This document shows, in pieces, positions 9,375 through 18,595 of a stretch of DNA of 64,000 nt. The notes below the pieces were generated by a model, which had not been told where the DNA came from, searched no databases, and was given only the letters and a program-made list of their open reading frames with translations. The stretch comes from CAKZSB01 sp964573105 (GTDB lineage Bacteria; Pseudomonadota; Gammaproteobacteria; Granulosicoccales; Granulosicoccaceae), in contig CAZNIS010000022.1 of the NCBI GenBank assembly GCA_964573105.1, forward strand, positions 13,307-77,306. Direction: 5' to 3'. Position numbers and translations under genes: made by a program. Position 1 is the stretch's first letter, and each line of letters begins with the position of its first letter.

Positions 9375-9439
9375 TCCGCATAATTGCCGGTTCGCCATTG
9401 GTGGCCCTCTGAGTCATCGCCTGGAGAATTTGTGCTCTC

Positions 9440-9445
9440 TATAAT
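9440..9445 (+). promoter_or_regulatory. Possible -10 element (TATAAT)
   Basis: A perfect TATAAT lies 57 bp before the proposed TTG start of the DMT permease at 9502. The region 17 bp upstream matches a sigma-70 -35 box poorly, so this is only a weak candidate promoter. Confidence 0.25.
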
Positions 9446-9501
9446 TGTTAGTCCGGGTTTGCGCACAAATAAACTCTGAACCCCAATCGAAAGGTGTTCA
9501 C

Positions 9502-10356
9502 TTGACCACGCTACTGATCATACTGGTGCTGAGTGCGGCATTGTTGCACGCCACCTGGAATGCGCTGGTCAAGTCCGGCGGCACACCGGAGTTCACCATA
9601 GCCGCCTATCAGTTGGTGGGCGGCGTGATTTGTCTGTGCCTGGTACCTTTTTTTCCACTGCCTGCGGTTGCGAGCTGGTGGGCGATTATCGCCTCGGTAC
9701 TGATTCACAACATCTATTATTTCACCTTGTCGCAGGCTTATCGGGCAGGTGATCTGTCACAGGTGTATCCGCTGTTTCGCGGGTTGGCGCCAGTGCTTGT
9801 AGCGATAGGCGCTGCCGTCTTTGCCGGAGAGACACTGGGTGCCGGAACCATCGTGGGGCTTACGCTAATCAGTGCAGGCCTGATGAGTATTACGCTGCTG
9901 GGCAATCAGTTGGGCAAGATCTCACCGGCTGCGCTGCGCTGGGGCCTGCTGACCTCGGTATTGATTGCCAGCTATACGGTGGTTGACGGTATGGGCGTGC
10001 GTCTGGCCGGAAACAGTATCAGCTATATTTTGTGGCTGTTTGTGTTCGAGGTGGTACCGATCGGCAGTTGGCTTTTACTCACACGCAGGCGTGAATGGAT
10101 CAGCTACATGCGCAGTTCGGTGGGCAATGTGTTGTTTGGTGGCGTCGCGTCAAGCCTTGCCTATGGCCTGGTGATTTTTGCCATGAGTCTGGGCGCGATG
10201 GCGGTGGTTTCGTCGCTTCGCGAAACCAGTGTCATCTTTGCAGCATTGATCGGTACGTTGTTACTGGGCGAACCGTTTGGCCGTCAGCGTGTGATTGCGG
10301 CGTTGCTGGTTGCTATCGGAATTATTGTGATGCGGTTGACGATTGTCTCAGCTTAG
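9502..10356 (+). CDS. EamA/DMT-family permease
   Basis: 284 residues in about ten hydrophobic segments, the size and pattern of drug/metabolite transporter (EamA) proteins. The N-terminal motif HATWNALVKSG and the later LGAMAVVSSLRETSVIFAAL helix are typical. I chose the TTG at 9502 because GAAAGGTG lies a suitable distance upstream and the first membrane helix starts at once. An in-frame start at 9445 would add 19 hydrophilic residues. It is probably an inner-membrane exporter of amino acids or metabolites, with unknown substrate. Its stop codon overlaps that of the convergent gene in the shared tetranucleotide TTAG. Confidence 0.85.
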   Translation: MTTLLIILVLSAALLHATWNALVKSGGTPEFTIAAYQLVGGVICLCLVPFFPLPAVASWWAIIASVLIHNIYYFTLSQAYRAGDLSQVYPLFRGLAPVLVAIGAAVFAGETLGAGTIVGLTLISAGLMSITLLGNQLGKISPAALRWGLLTSVLIASYTVVDGMGVRLAGNSISYILWLFVFEVVPIGSWLLLTRRREWISYMRSSVGNVLFGGVASSLAYGLVIFAMSLGAMAVVSSLRETSVIFAALIGTLLLGEPFGRQRVIAALLVAIGIIVMRLTIVSA

Positions 10357-12023
10357 TCACCGTTTGAGTCTGCCAGTCGGCTGTCCAGCAGGTCACCGGT
10401 CTGGCTTAGTATCGGATAGGCGATCGATGCGAACAGTGAATTGATCTGGCGCAGGGCTCGCGCGGTTTCCAGGTGTATATCACTGGTCTCGATGCTTGCC
10501 ATGGCGCCCGCCTGCAGACGGCGCAGATGCTGGACGTTGGTGTTTCGCTCTTGCATTCTTAAACGATCTTTTTCCTGTACCAGTTGGCGCGCCGATTCGC
10601 GATCGCCCGACACCAGAACATTCAGTGCCAGTTGCATGTTGATCAATACCTGGCTGTGCAGATCAGTCAGTTCGCTCCAGCCCTGGGTTGAGAAAGTGAG
10701 CTTGTCTGCGTTCTTGCGTTTGGCCAGTTTGACCATGTTCTTTGTGACGATGTCACCGACTGCCTCCAGGTTGATCGCAAAGCTGACCAGTTCGTGACTG
10801 TGGTTGAGATCATTGCGCGTCATGTCATTGCTGCTGATGTCAGCCAGATACAGCTTGATCGCCGATAGCGCTTTGTTGACTTCTTCCTCCAGTTCGGCAA
10901 TCCGTTTGGTGCGCTGCGTATCGTAGTGTTCGTAGATGTCCATGATCGGGCGTACCATCATTTCGACGATATCACTCATGCGCAGGATTTCGCGCGTCGC
11001 ACTGGCAAGCGCCAGGCGCGGTAAATGAATGACCGAGCGATCGAGTGCGCTGGTGCGCCTGAATGCTGCTTCATCTGCCAGGGTGTCTGAAGGGTCTGGT
11101 AGCAGTTTGCCGGTAATCTTTTCAATCGGGCTGAGTAGCAACAGGCAGACAATGACCAATAGAATATTAAAGATCACGTGGCCGGCGACCACATAGAGCC
11201 CCGCCTGGGTGGCATTGGCAGCTGTCATATCGTTGAACCAGTGCAGTGCCAGCAAGGCCAGTAGTGCACCGCTCGCCCGGCACAGCAGATTGCCGATCGG
11301 CACCCGCCGCCCGGCAATCTCGACCGAGCGGGTGAGCCCGATCGGTATCAGTCCGGCGCCGGCATTGGCACCGAGCATCAATGCCAGGCCAACCGTTAAC
11401 GGCAGAATGCCGGCTGTGACAATGGCGGTGAACAACAAAATTGCGGCGATGCTTGAGTGCATCAGCCAGGTGATCAGCAGACCCAGTAGAAACGAGGTAA
11501 TCAGGTCGCTTTGCAGAAAGCCGGCTGAGATGCGGAGAAATTCACTGTCGCGTAAAGGGGCGGTCGCCTCGCTCATCAGTCGCAGCGACAGCAGCACCAG
11601 CGCGATACCAAGCAGAATACGCCCGGCCTGCTTGACGACTTTGCGCCGCCCGTTCAGGTAGCAGCTGCCGCCGGCGAGTAAAAGAACCGGAGTCAGCCAG
11701 CTGAGGTCGAGCGACAACATGAAGACGACGACTGCCGATCCAACATCGGCTCCCAGCACCAGCGCCAGCCCCTGAGATGTGGCGATCAGTCCTGACGCCG
11801 CAAAACCGGCCACCAGCACGGCGACGGCGGTGGAGCTTTGCAGTAGTGCGGCGACTGCGGCACCGATGCCTGCAGCGCTGATGCGGCTGTGTGTCGCACG
11901 CCGAACCGCGCGCCGCAGTGCTCCGCCATTGATGCGCTCGACTCCGGTCCGAACCATGCGCACCGACCACAGCAACAGCATGACCGATCCCGCCAGGTTG
12001 ACCAGAAGTAACAAGAGCTCCAT
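10353..12023 (-). CDS. Na+/phosphate symporter family protein with C-terminal PhoU-like domain
   Basis: 556 residues. The N-terminal ~310 residues are membrane-embedded and carry the inverted-repeat signature of the Na/Pi cotransporter family: QSST at 62-65 and a second MHSSIAAILL segment near residue 190. The C-terminal ~220 residues are helical and charged, resembling PhoU, as in YjbB/NptA-type proteins. Members move phosphate with sodium, or export it. GGAGG lies about 14 nt before the ATG, a rather long spacing. No phosphate-regulon genes are adjacent. Confidence 0.85.
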   Translation of the reverse strand: MELLLLLVNLAGSVMLLLWSVRMVRTGVERINGGALRRAVRRATHSRISAAGIGAAVAALLQSSTAVAVLVAGFAASGLIATSQGLALVLGADVGSAVVVFMLSLDLSWLTPVLLLAGGSCYLNGRRKVVKQAGRILLGIALVLLSLRLMSEATAPLRDSEFLRISAGFLQSDLITSFLLGLLITWLMHSSIAAILLFTAIVTAGILPLTVGLALMLGANAGAGLIPIGLTRSVEIAGRRVPIGNLLCRASGALLALLALHWFNDMTAANATQAGLYVVAGHVIFNILLVIVCLLLLSPIEKITGKLLPDPSDTLADEAAFRRTSALDRSVIHLPRLALASATREILRMSDIVEMMVRPIMDIYEHYDTQRTKRIAELEEEVNKALSAIKLYLADISSNDMTRNDLNHSHELVSFAINLEAVGDIVTKNMVKLAKRKNADKLTFSTQGWSELTDLHSQVLINMQLALNVLVSGDRESARQLVQEKDRLRMQERNTNVQHLRRLQAGAMASIETSDIHLETARALRQINSLFASIAYPILSQTGDLLDSRLADSNGD

Positions 12024-12222
12024 CTTGGCTGTGCAGTCCTCCGATGATGGTAGAGCCGATCTCTACCGGATGTGCTGCGGCAAGACGGCGCCGCTAGCGG
12101 GGCAAAAAAGCAATAACTCCACCGTTACCTTAGCAGGCTTATGCAATCGACGACGAGATTCTGTTAACGGCTCGACTAAATATCCGCCCGAATTGCGGTT
12201 GCATCCGAGGTGGTGTGGTCCG

Positions 12223-13284
12223 TCAGCTATCCGCACCCTCGATGACCGCCTGCAACAGTGCAGCCTGACCAATCACACCGACCGGAGTGCCAGCGCTATC
12301 GACGACGACCAATGGCGAGTCGGTGCTGATAGACAGCTTGATCAGCGCGCTGAGATCATCGTCGAGCTGGCATTGCACGCTGCTTGAATGGGCTGCGTCG
12401 GAAATCCTGTGGCAGCCGTCAATGGGCTGCATCAGCGCGTGCGCCCGAACCACTTTTAGCCGCGAGATGCCGGCGACGAAATCGGCCACGTAATCATCGG
12501 CCGGATGCATGACGATTTCTTCCGGCGTGCCGACCTGTACCACCGAGCCGTCGCGCATGATTGCGATGCGATTGCCGATGCGCACCGCCTCATCGAGGTC
12601 GTGGGTGATAAACACCGTCGTCTTTTTCATCACCGATGCCAGGCGCATGAACTCGGTTTGCAGTTGTCGGCGTATCAGCGGGTCGAGCGCACTGAAAGGT
12701 TCATCCATCAGCAGGATTTCGGAGTCGGCGGCGATCGCGCGCGCAAGGCCCACGCGCTGTTGCATGCCACCAGACAACTCGTGCGCGAATTTGTTGCCCC
12801 AGCCGCCCAGTTCGACCATATCCAGAATTTCTCGTGCGCGCTCGATGCGCTGGTTTTTCGGCTGGCCGCGAATTTCCAGCGGCATGGCGATGTTATCGAG
12901 CACGGAGCGATGCGGCATCAGCGCGAAATTCTGAAACACCATGGCGATGTGTTCGTTGCGATACTGGCGCAGCTGTGCCGGATTCATACTCATGACATCG
13001 CGACCGTTGACGGTAATGCCGCCAGCCGTCGGTTCGAGCAGGCGGTTGATATGCCGAACCAGTGTGGATTTGCCGCTGCCCGACAGACCCATCACACAGA
13101 AAATCTCACCGCGCTGAATCTCGAAACTGACATCGGCCACACCAATCACACAGTTGTGTTGCTCAAGCGCCTCAATCTTGGACAGATTCTGCTGCTGAAT
13201 CTTCTCCAGCACGCGCTCGCTGTTGTCGCCAAACACCTTCCAGACGTGGTCGATGCGGATTGCGGGTTCAGCAGTGGATGACAA
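12223..13284 (-). CDS. Glycine betaine/proline-type ABC transporter ATPase (ProV/OpuAA-like), orphan
   Basis: 353 residues. It has the ProV-specific N-terminus (IDHVWKVFGDN, then a helix before the ATPase core), Walker A GLSGSGKST, signature LSGGMQQRVGLARAI, Walker B EILLMDEPFSALD and H-loop ITHDLDEA. The C-terminal ~90 residues are a degenerate CBS-like regulatory region, as in osmoregulated family members. Its normal partners, a permease (ProW) and a binding protein (ProX), are not in the neighbourhood, so it must work with subunits encoded elsewhere or be a remnant. The start appears to be TTG and no good ribosome-binding site was seen. Confidence 0.88.
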   Translation of the reverse strand: MSSTAEPAIRIDHVWKVFGDNSERVLEKIQQQNLSKIEALEQHNCVIGVADVSFEIQRGEIFCVMGLSGSGKSTLVRHINRLLEPTAGGITVNGRDVMSMNPAQLRQYRNEHIAMVFQNFALMPHRSVLDNIAMPLEIRGQPKNQRIERAREILDMVELGGWGNKFAHELSGGMQQRVGLARAIAADSEILLMDEPFSALDPLIRRQLQTEFMRLASVMKKTTVFITHDLDEAVRIGNRIAIMRDGSVVQVGTPEEIVMHPADDYVADFVAGISRLKVVRAHALMQPIDGCHRISDAAHSSSVQCQLDDDLSALIKLSISTDSPLVVVDSAGTPVGVIGQAALLQAVIEGADS

Positions 13285-13497
13285 GGGGCGGTGCTCTTCA
13301 AGGTTAAAAGACGTGCGCTCGCCGCATTAGACGTGCGGTTGGTCGGCAGGATAACAGGTTCGGCCAGCCAGGCGTTTCTCGTAGGTTTCGGGTTCGCCAC
13401 TGTGTTACCGTTGCCGCCCGTTCGCACGGACGCGACTTAATGTGGTTCGGCGGCGCGTAGTCATGCGAGGCCACCACCAACCGGTTATGGAGGCGAT

Positions 13498-14406
13498 TTG
13501 AATTCCAGGGGAGCCGCGCGTGCGGCTGGCACAATGTTGATTGCGTGCCTGTTTATTGCGGTATCGACGCTGCTGGCCAAGGGTGTTGCCGGCCGATTCG
13601 AGACCGTCTCGCAGCCGCAGGACGCCATCCATCCGCTGCAGATCACCGCCGGGCGTTTCCTGTTTGGCTGGCTGGTGTGGCTCGCGGTGGTGTGTTTTCG
13701 GCGCACGCGTCTTCGCGCGATCCACTGGCGCCTGCACATCGCACGCTCCTTTGCCGGCTGGCTGACCGTCACCTCTTTGTTCTGGGCCGGGTCGCTGATG
13801 GCGCTGGCCGACGCCACGGCGATCAGTTTTCTGTCACCGCTGGTGGTGATGGTGCTGGCGGTGTTGTTTCTGGGCGAGCGCGTCGGCTGGCTGCGGATCA
13901 GCGCCGCGGCAATTATGCTCAGCGGCGCACTGGTGCTGGTGCGACCGGGCACGGGCGCATTTCAGCCCGCCGCACTGATTGCATTGATCTCTGCCTTTGC
14001 CGGTGGTGTCGAATCTACATTGATCAAACGCCTGAGCGCACTGGAGCCGCGCGTGCAGGTGTTGTTTATCAACAATTCGATCGGTCTGCTGATCGCGCTT
14101 GTGGCGGCCTTTTGGGTGTGGCGCGATCCGTCGATCATTCAGTGGCTGCTGCTGGCAGCGGTCGGTATTAGCATGGCTGCGGCACAAGTGTTTTTCCTGA
14201 CCAGTATGCGCGATGGCGAGGCGAGTTTCGTGATGCCTTTTCTGTACTCCACGCTGGTGTTCGCAAGCCTCCTCGACTACTGGGTTTTTGGCGATGCTCC
14301 CGATGCACTCGGCGCTGTGGGAGCGCTGATTATCGTGGCTGGCGCGGTGTTTTTAGCGCTTCGTGAACGCGCCCGTGAAGGCAGGCTGGCGAAGACCGGG
14401 CAATAG
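13498..14406 (+). CDS. EamA/RhaT-family DMT permease
   Basis: 302 residues with about ten transmembrane segments in two EamA repeats. Typical motifs are DATAISFLSPLVVMVLAVLFLGE in the first half and GEASFVMPFLYSTLVFASLLDY in the second. Start TTG at 13498 is supported by GGAGG seven bases upstream. It is probably an inner-membrane metabolite exporter with unknown substrate. It lies divergently from the ProV-like ATPase with 213 bp between them. Confidence 0.86.
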   Translation: MNSRGAARAAGTMLIACLFIAVSTLLAKGVAGRFETVSQPQDAIHPLQITAGRFLFGWLVWLAVVCFRRTRLRAIHWRLHIARSFAGWLTVTSLFWAGSLMALADATAISFLSPLVVMVLAVLFLGERVGWLRISAAAIMLSGALVLVRPGTGAFQPAALIALISAFAGGVESTLIKRLSALEPRVQVLFINNSIGLLIALVAAFWVWRDPSIIQWLLLAAVGISMAAAQVFFLTSMRDGEASFVMPFLYSTLVFASLLDYWVFGDAPDALGAVGALIIVAGAVFLALRERAREGRLAKTGQ

Positions 14407-14534
14407 TCCGCCAATACCTGCACCGGGCGTTCAGGCTTGCAGGTTGACTCTACACCTGCTCCGAGCCGCTGTTGCGTGCTGCGGGTGGTTGCGGTTTAAT
14501 TCAGCGCCTTGCGACTGTTTTGTCTGGCCTATCA

Positions 14535-17500
14535 ATGACCACAGCGACGCTACCTGCCTCGCCTGCGCGTCTGCGCGAAATTCCCTATAACTACACATCC
14601 TTTTCCGATCGAGAGATTGTCTGCAGGCTGCTCGATTCGGCTGCCTGGGATGATGTTCAGCGTCTGCGCGGCAGTCGCCGCACCGGGCAGTCGGCGCGGA
14701 TGCTGTTTGAGGTACTGGGTGACATGTGGGTCATCATGCGCAACCCCTACATCCAGGACGACCTGCTCAGCATCGGCAAGCGCCGACGCGCGCTGCTCGA
14801 TGCGCTGCATCATCGTCTCGATCAGATCGATGCCAGGCAGGATGGAGACGACATCGCACAGCGTCTGCTGACGCGCAGCCGTCAGGCCGTGGGTGAATTC
14901 GAAACCTGGCTGAACGACACGGCCAGCATGCGTCGGCAGGTCAGGAAACGTTTGCTGAAAGTCACCGCGGCCGGCAATATCGATTTCGGCGGTCTGGCGC
15001 GTGTCTCCCACGTGACCGACGCGACCGACTGGCGCGTCGAGTACCCGCTGGTGGTGGTGACACCGGATAATGAGGCAGAGATTCAACCGATCGTGCAACA
15101 GTGCATCGCCGCCGGCCTGACGATTATCGTGCGCGGCGGAGGGACCGGCTACACCGGTGGTGCAATTCCGCTGCACGCAGATACCGCTGTTATCAACACC
15201 GAAAAACTGGACGCACTGGAAGCCGTCACGCCAACCCAGTTACCAGGCGTCGAAGGGACAGTGTCGACCATTCGTTGTGGTGCAGGTGTCGTGACCCGAC
15301 GCGTGTCCGAGGCCGCGGCCGCTGCCGGTCTGGTGTTTGCCGTTGATCCCACCTCGCAGGACGCCAGCACCATCGGTGGCAACGTGGCGATGAATGCGGG
15401 TGGCAAAAAAGCCGTGCTGTGGGGCACCACACTGGATAATCTTGCGAGCTGGCGAATGATCGCACCGGATGGACAGTGGCTTGAGGTGCGCCGTCTGGCA
15501 CACAATCTGGGCAAGATTCACGATCAGCCGCAGGTGCAATTTGAAGTGACGCGGCGTGCAACCATCGACGGTTCGGCGCTTGGCGATCCCGAAATACTGG
15601 AGTTCGCGGGCAGTGACTTTCGCACGCCGGGGCTTGGCAAGGATGTCACCGACAAATTCCTCGGTGGACTGCCCGGGGTACAGAAAGAGGGCTGCGACGG
15701 ACTGATCACTTCCGCTGAGTTCATTCTGCATCGAGCCCACGCTCACACATGCACTGTTTGTATGGAGTTCTATGCGCGCGATCTGCATTCGTCAGTGCCG
15801 GCTATTGTGGAAGTCAAAGACACAATTGACGCGCTGCCTGATGTAAAGCTCGCGGGTCTTGAACATCTGGATGATCGCTACATCAAGGCTGTCGCCTACA
15901 GCCCCAAGGCCTCGCGTGGTCAGTTACCGCGGATGTTGCTGCTGGCTGACATCGTCAGTGATTCAGAAGATGCCGTTGCCGCTGCGGCCTCGACAATGGT
16001 ACGTATTGTCAATCAGCGTGATGGTGAAGGATTTATCGCGGTTAGTGCGGAGGCGCGCGAACGCTTCTGGGCGGCACGATCGCGCACCGCTGCCATTGCT
16101 GCACACACCAACGCGTTCAAGATCAATGAAGATGTCGTGATTCCACTCTCGGCGCTGGCTGACTACAGCGAGGGCATCGAGCGCATCAATATTGTGCAGT
16201 CGATTCGCAACAAGCTCGACAACACGCGTGCACTGCGCGAACTTTTTACCCAGCCGCTGTCGCTGCAGTTGGCGGCCGAGGATGACATCGGCGGCGATGA
16301 GCAACGTCAGATCGACGAGGGGCATCGCAGTGCTGCGATCGCACTGGTGGAAGAAGTCGGCGAGCGCTGGCAGGCTATTCTCGATCGCCTCGATTTGCCG
16401 TTATCGGACTGTGTCGATGTGGTTGGCGATATAAGTGCCAGTCACCCGGATGATCCGCCGCTGATACGAGCGTTTCTGTATCGCTCTGTCGTGGTCTCGC
16501 TGCGCGCCGAAGTAGAGCGGCCATTGAAAGAGATTTTTACCGGCCGTCGCTATCAGGCCGTACGTGATCAGATCGATGCGGTACATGCAAAAGTTCGCCC
16601 CGGCCGGTTGTTCGTCGCGCTACACGCGCACGCCGGTGATGGCAACGTGCACAGCAATATTCCTGTCAACTCTGACGACTACCAGATGATGCAGGCGGCC
16701 GATCGCGTCGTGGATGAGATCATGGCGCTTGCGACCTCACTGGGCGGGGTGATCTCTGGTGAGCACGGGATCGGGCTAACTAAAATGCAGTATCTCGATG
16801 AGCGCAGCGTGGCACGTTTTTCTGATTATAAGCAGCGGGTTGACCCCGATGGTCATTTTAATCGGGGCAAATTGATGGCCGGCTCTGGCCTGCAGCACGC
16901 CTACACACCGTCGTTTCGATTGCTGAAACAGGAATCCATTATTCTTGAGCAAAGCGACCTTGGCTCACTGAACGACAGCATCAAGGACTGTCTGCGCTGC
17001 GGCAAGTGCAAACCGGTTTGCAGCACCCACGTACCGCGCGCCAACCTGTTGTACTCTCCGCGCAACAAGATTCTCGCCAGTGGATTGATCATCGAGGCAT
17101 TTCTCTACGAAGAGCAGACCCGGCGCGGCATTTCTATTCGACACTTTGAAGAGATGAACGACGTGGCCGACCATTGCACGGTCTGTCATCGCTGCCTGTC
17201 GCCGTGCCCGGTAAATATCGACTTTGGCGATGTCAGCATACACATGCGGCGGATCTTGTCTCAGCAGGGCAAGCGCAAACGCAAAATTGGGACGCGCGCA
17301 TCGATGGCGTTTCTCAACATGCGCGATCCGAACAGTATCAATATTGCACGCAAGGTCATGATCGACTGGGGATTTGCCGGGCAGCGGGCGGCCAGCAGCA
17401 CACTGGAAAAAATCCCCGGTCTGTTTCGTCAGCGCAGTGAACCGTCGCCTACGGTTGCCGGTAATGCGGGGCCAGTCGAGCAAGTGATTCACTTTGTCAA

Positions 17501-18410
17501 TCGCAAGCTACCGGCAAAAAAGTATCTGCCGACAAAACCCATGCGCGCCATTCTGGGTGTTGAGGACGCGAACTATGTGCCGATCCTGCGCAACCCGGCA
17601 GTGATCGATGAAGACAGCGATTCGGTTTTCTATTTTCCCGGCTGCGGATCAGAGCGGCTGTTCAGCAAAGTGGGGCTTGCGACACTGGCCATGCTGTATG
17701 ACGCGGGTGTACAAACCGTGTTACCTCCAGGTTATCTTTGTTGCGGCTACCCGCAAACCTCGTCCGGTGATCACGAAAAGGGACAACAGATCACAACCGA
17801 CAATCGCGTGCTGTTTCATCGCGTGGCCAACACACTGAACTACCTCGACATCAAAACCGTCGTCGTGTCGTGTGGCACCTGCATGGATCAATTGCTGAAA
17901 TACGAGTTCGAGCAGATTTTTCCCCAGTGCCGTTTAGTGGATATTCACGAGCTTCTGATGGAGCGCGGCTACAGTACTAACGGCGTGGATGGTGTTCAGT
18001 ATCTCTACCACGACCCCTGCCACAGCCCGATGAAAACCCACAACCCGCTGCAGGTCAGTCGGGCGCTGGTTGGCGAGTCGGTTGCGCTTTCCGATCGCTG
18101 CTGTGGAGAGGCTGGCACCTTTGCGGTAGCGCGCCCGGACGTGGCGAATCAGGTACGATTTCGCAAGGCGGAGGAGCTGCGCAAAAACCTAACGACCGTC
18201 ACCGGCAACGATGTCGCGACACAGGGCAGCGTGAAGATGCTGACATCCTGTCCGGCCTGCGTGCAGGGGTTGTCGCGCTATGAAGACGAGACTGGTATGG
18301 AGACGGACTACATCGTTGTGGAAGTCGCGAAGCAAGTACTGGGGGAGGAATGGCTGGACGGGTTTATCGAGAAAGCACAACGAGGCGGGGTTGAAAAAGT
18401 GCTGTTGTAA
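14535..18410 (+). CDS. DUF3683-type FAD-linked oxidoreductase fused to Fe-S and CCG domains
   Basis: 1291 residues from ATG 14535; the motif IPYNYTSFSDREIV near the N-terminus is characteristic of DUF3683 proteins. Domains in order: DUF3683, a PCMH-type FAD-binding domain (RGGGTGYTGGAIPL near residue 200), a FAD-oxidase C-terminal domain (HAHAGDGNVHSN near 695, SGEHGIG), two 4Fe-4S motifs (CLRCGKCKPVC from 819; CTVCHRCLSPC from 881) and two cysteine-rich CCG domains (PGYLCCGYP at 1069; DPCHSP and RCCGEAGTF further on). This equals a fusion of GlcD-like and GlcF-like subunits. It probably oxidises a 2-hydroxy acid such as D-lactate or glycolate and passes electrons to the respiratory chain. 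The exact substrate is not evident. An upstream in-frame ATG at 14472 is less likely. Confidence 0.9.
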   Translation: MTTATLPASPARLREIPYNYTSFSDREIVCRLLDSAAWDDVQRLRGSRRTGQSARMLFEVLGDMWVIMRNPYIQDDLLSIGKRRRALLDALHHRLDQIDARQDGDDIAQRLLTRSRQAVGEFETWLNDTASMRRQVRKRLLKVTAAGNIDFGGLARVSHVTDATDWRVEYPLVVVTPDNEAEIQPIVQQCIAAGLTIIVRGGGTGYTGGAIPLHADTAVINTEKLDALEAVTPTQLPGVEGTVSTIRCGAGVVTRRVSEAAAAAGLVFAVDPTSQDASTIGGNVAMNAGGKKAVLWGTTLDNLASWRMIAPDGQWLEVRRLAHNLGKIHDQPQVQFEVTRRATIDGSALGDPEILEFAGSDFRTPGLGKDVTDKFLGGLPGVQKEGCDGLITSAEFILHRAHAHTCTVCMEFYARDLHSSVPAIVEVKDTIDALPDVKLAGLEHLDDRYIKAVAYSPKASRGQLPRMLLLADIVSDSEDAVAAAASTMVRIVNQRDGEGFIAVSAEARERFWAARSRTAAIAAHTNAFKINEDVVIPLSALADYSEGIERINIVQSIRNKLDNTRALRELFTQPLSLQLAAEDDIGGDEQRQIDEGHRSAAIALVEEVGERWQAILDRLDLPLSDCVDVVGDISASHPDDPPLIRAFLYRSVVVSLRAEVERPLKEIFTGRRYQAVRDQIDAVHAKVRPGRLFVALHAHAGDGNVHSNIPVNSDDYQMMQAADRVVDEIMALATSLGGVISGEHGIGLTKMQYLDERSVARFSDYKQRVDPDGHFNRGKLMAGSGLQHAYTPSFRLLKQESIILEQSDLGSLNDSIKDCLRCGKCKPVCSTHVPRANLLYSPRNKILASGLIIEAFLYEEQTRRGISIRHFEEMNDVADHCTVCHRCLSPCPVNIDFGDVSIHMRRILSQQGKRKRKIGTRASMAFLNMRDPNSINIARKVMIDWGFAGQRAASSTLEKIPGLFRQRSEPSPTVAGNAGPVEQVIHFVNRKLPAKKYLPTKPMRAILGVEDANYVPILRNPAVIDEDSDSVFYFPGCGSERLFSKVGLATLAMLYDAGVQTVLPPGYLCCGYPQTSSGDHEKGQQITTDNRVLFHRVANTLNYLDIKTVVVSCGTCMDQLLKYEFEQIFPQCRLVDIHELLMERGYSTNGVDGVQYLYHDPCHSPMKTHNPLQVSRALVGESVALSDRCCGEAGTFAVARPDVANQVRFRKAEELRKNLTTVTGNDVATQGSVKMLTSCPACVQGLSRYEDETGMETDYIVVEVAKQVLGEEWLDGFIEKAQRGGVEKVLL

Positions 18411-18525
18411 GTGAGTCGGCGGACGATGCCAATCGGTTATTCGCAGCGTCGAAAATCCAATTGAATCAGCGCTTTCGACAATTTGCGCTCAAGATTTGTG
18501 AACTGGATTCGATAACCTGCGTAAC

Positions 18526-18539
18526 CTGACTAAAGTCAG
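18526..18539. promoter_or_regulatory. Short inverted repeat upstream of the first PilY1-like gene
   Basis: CTGACT-AA-AGTCAG is a perfect 6-bp inverted repeat with a 2-bp spacer, about 57 bp before the ATG. The size and position would suit an operator, but there is no second copy before the paralogue at 23766, so the role is uncertain. Confidence 0.25.
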
Positions 18540-18595
18540 CCTGGCGATGCGGCTTCCACCGACTGCTCGTCCCAAGACTCACGATCAAGACAACT

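Noticed and set aside
12505..13281. 258-codon frame on the plus strand antisense to the ProV-like ATPase
   Set aside because: The opposite strand carries all ABC ATPase motifs; this frame is a shadow rich in His and Gln.
14416..14444. Inverted repeat ACCTGCA/TGCAGGT after the DMT permease as a terminator
   Set aside because: 15-nt loop and no T tract; too weak to call.
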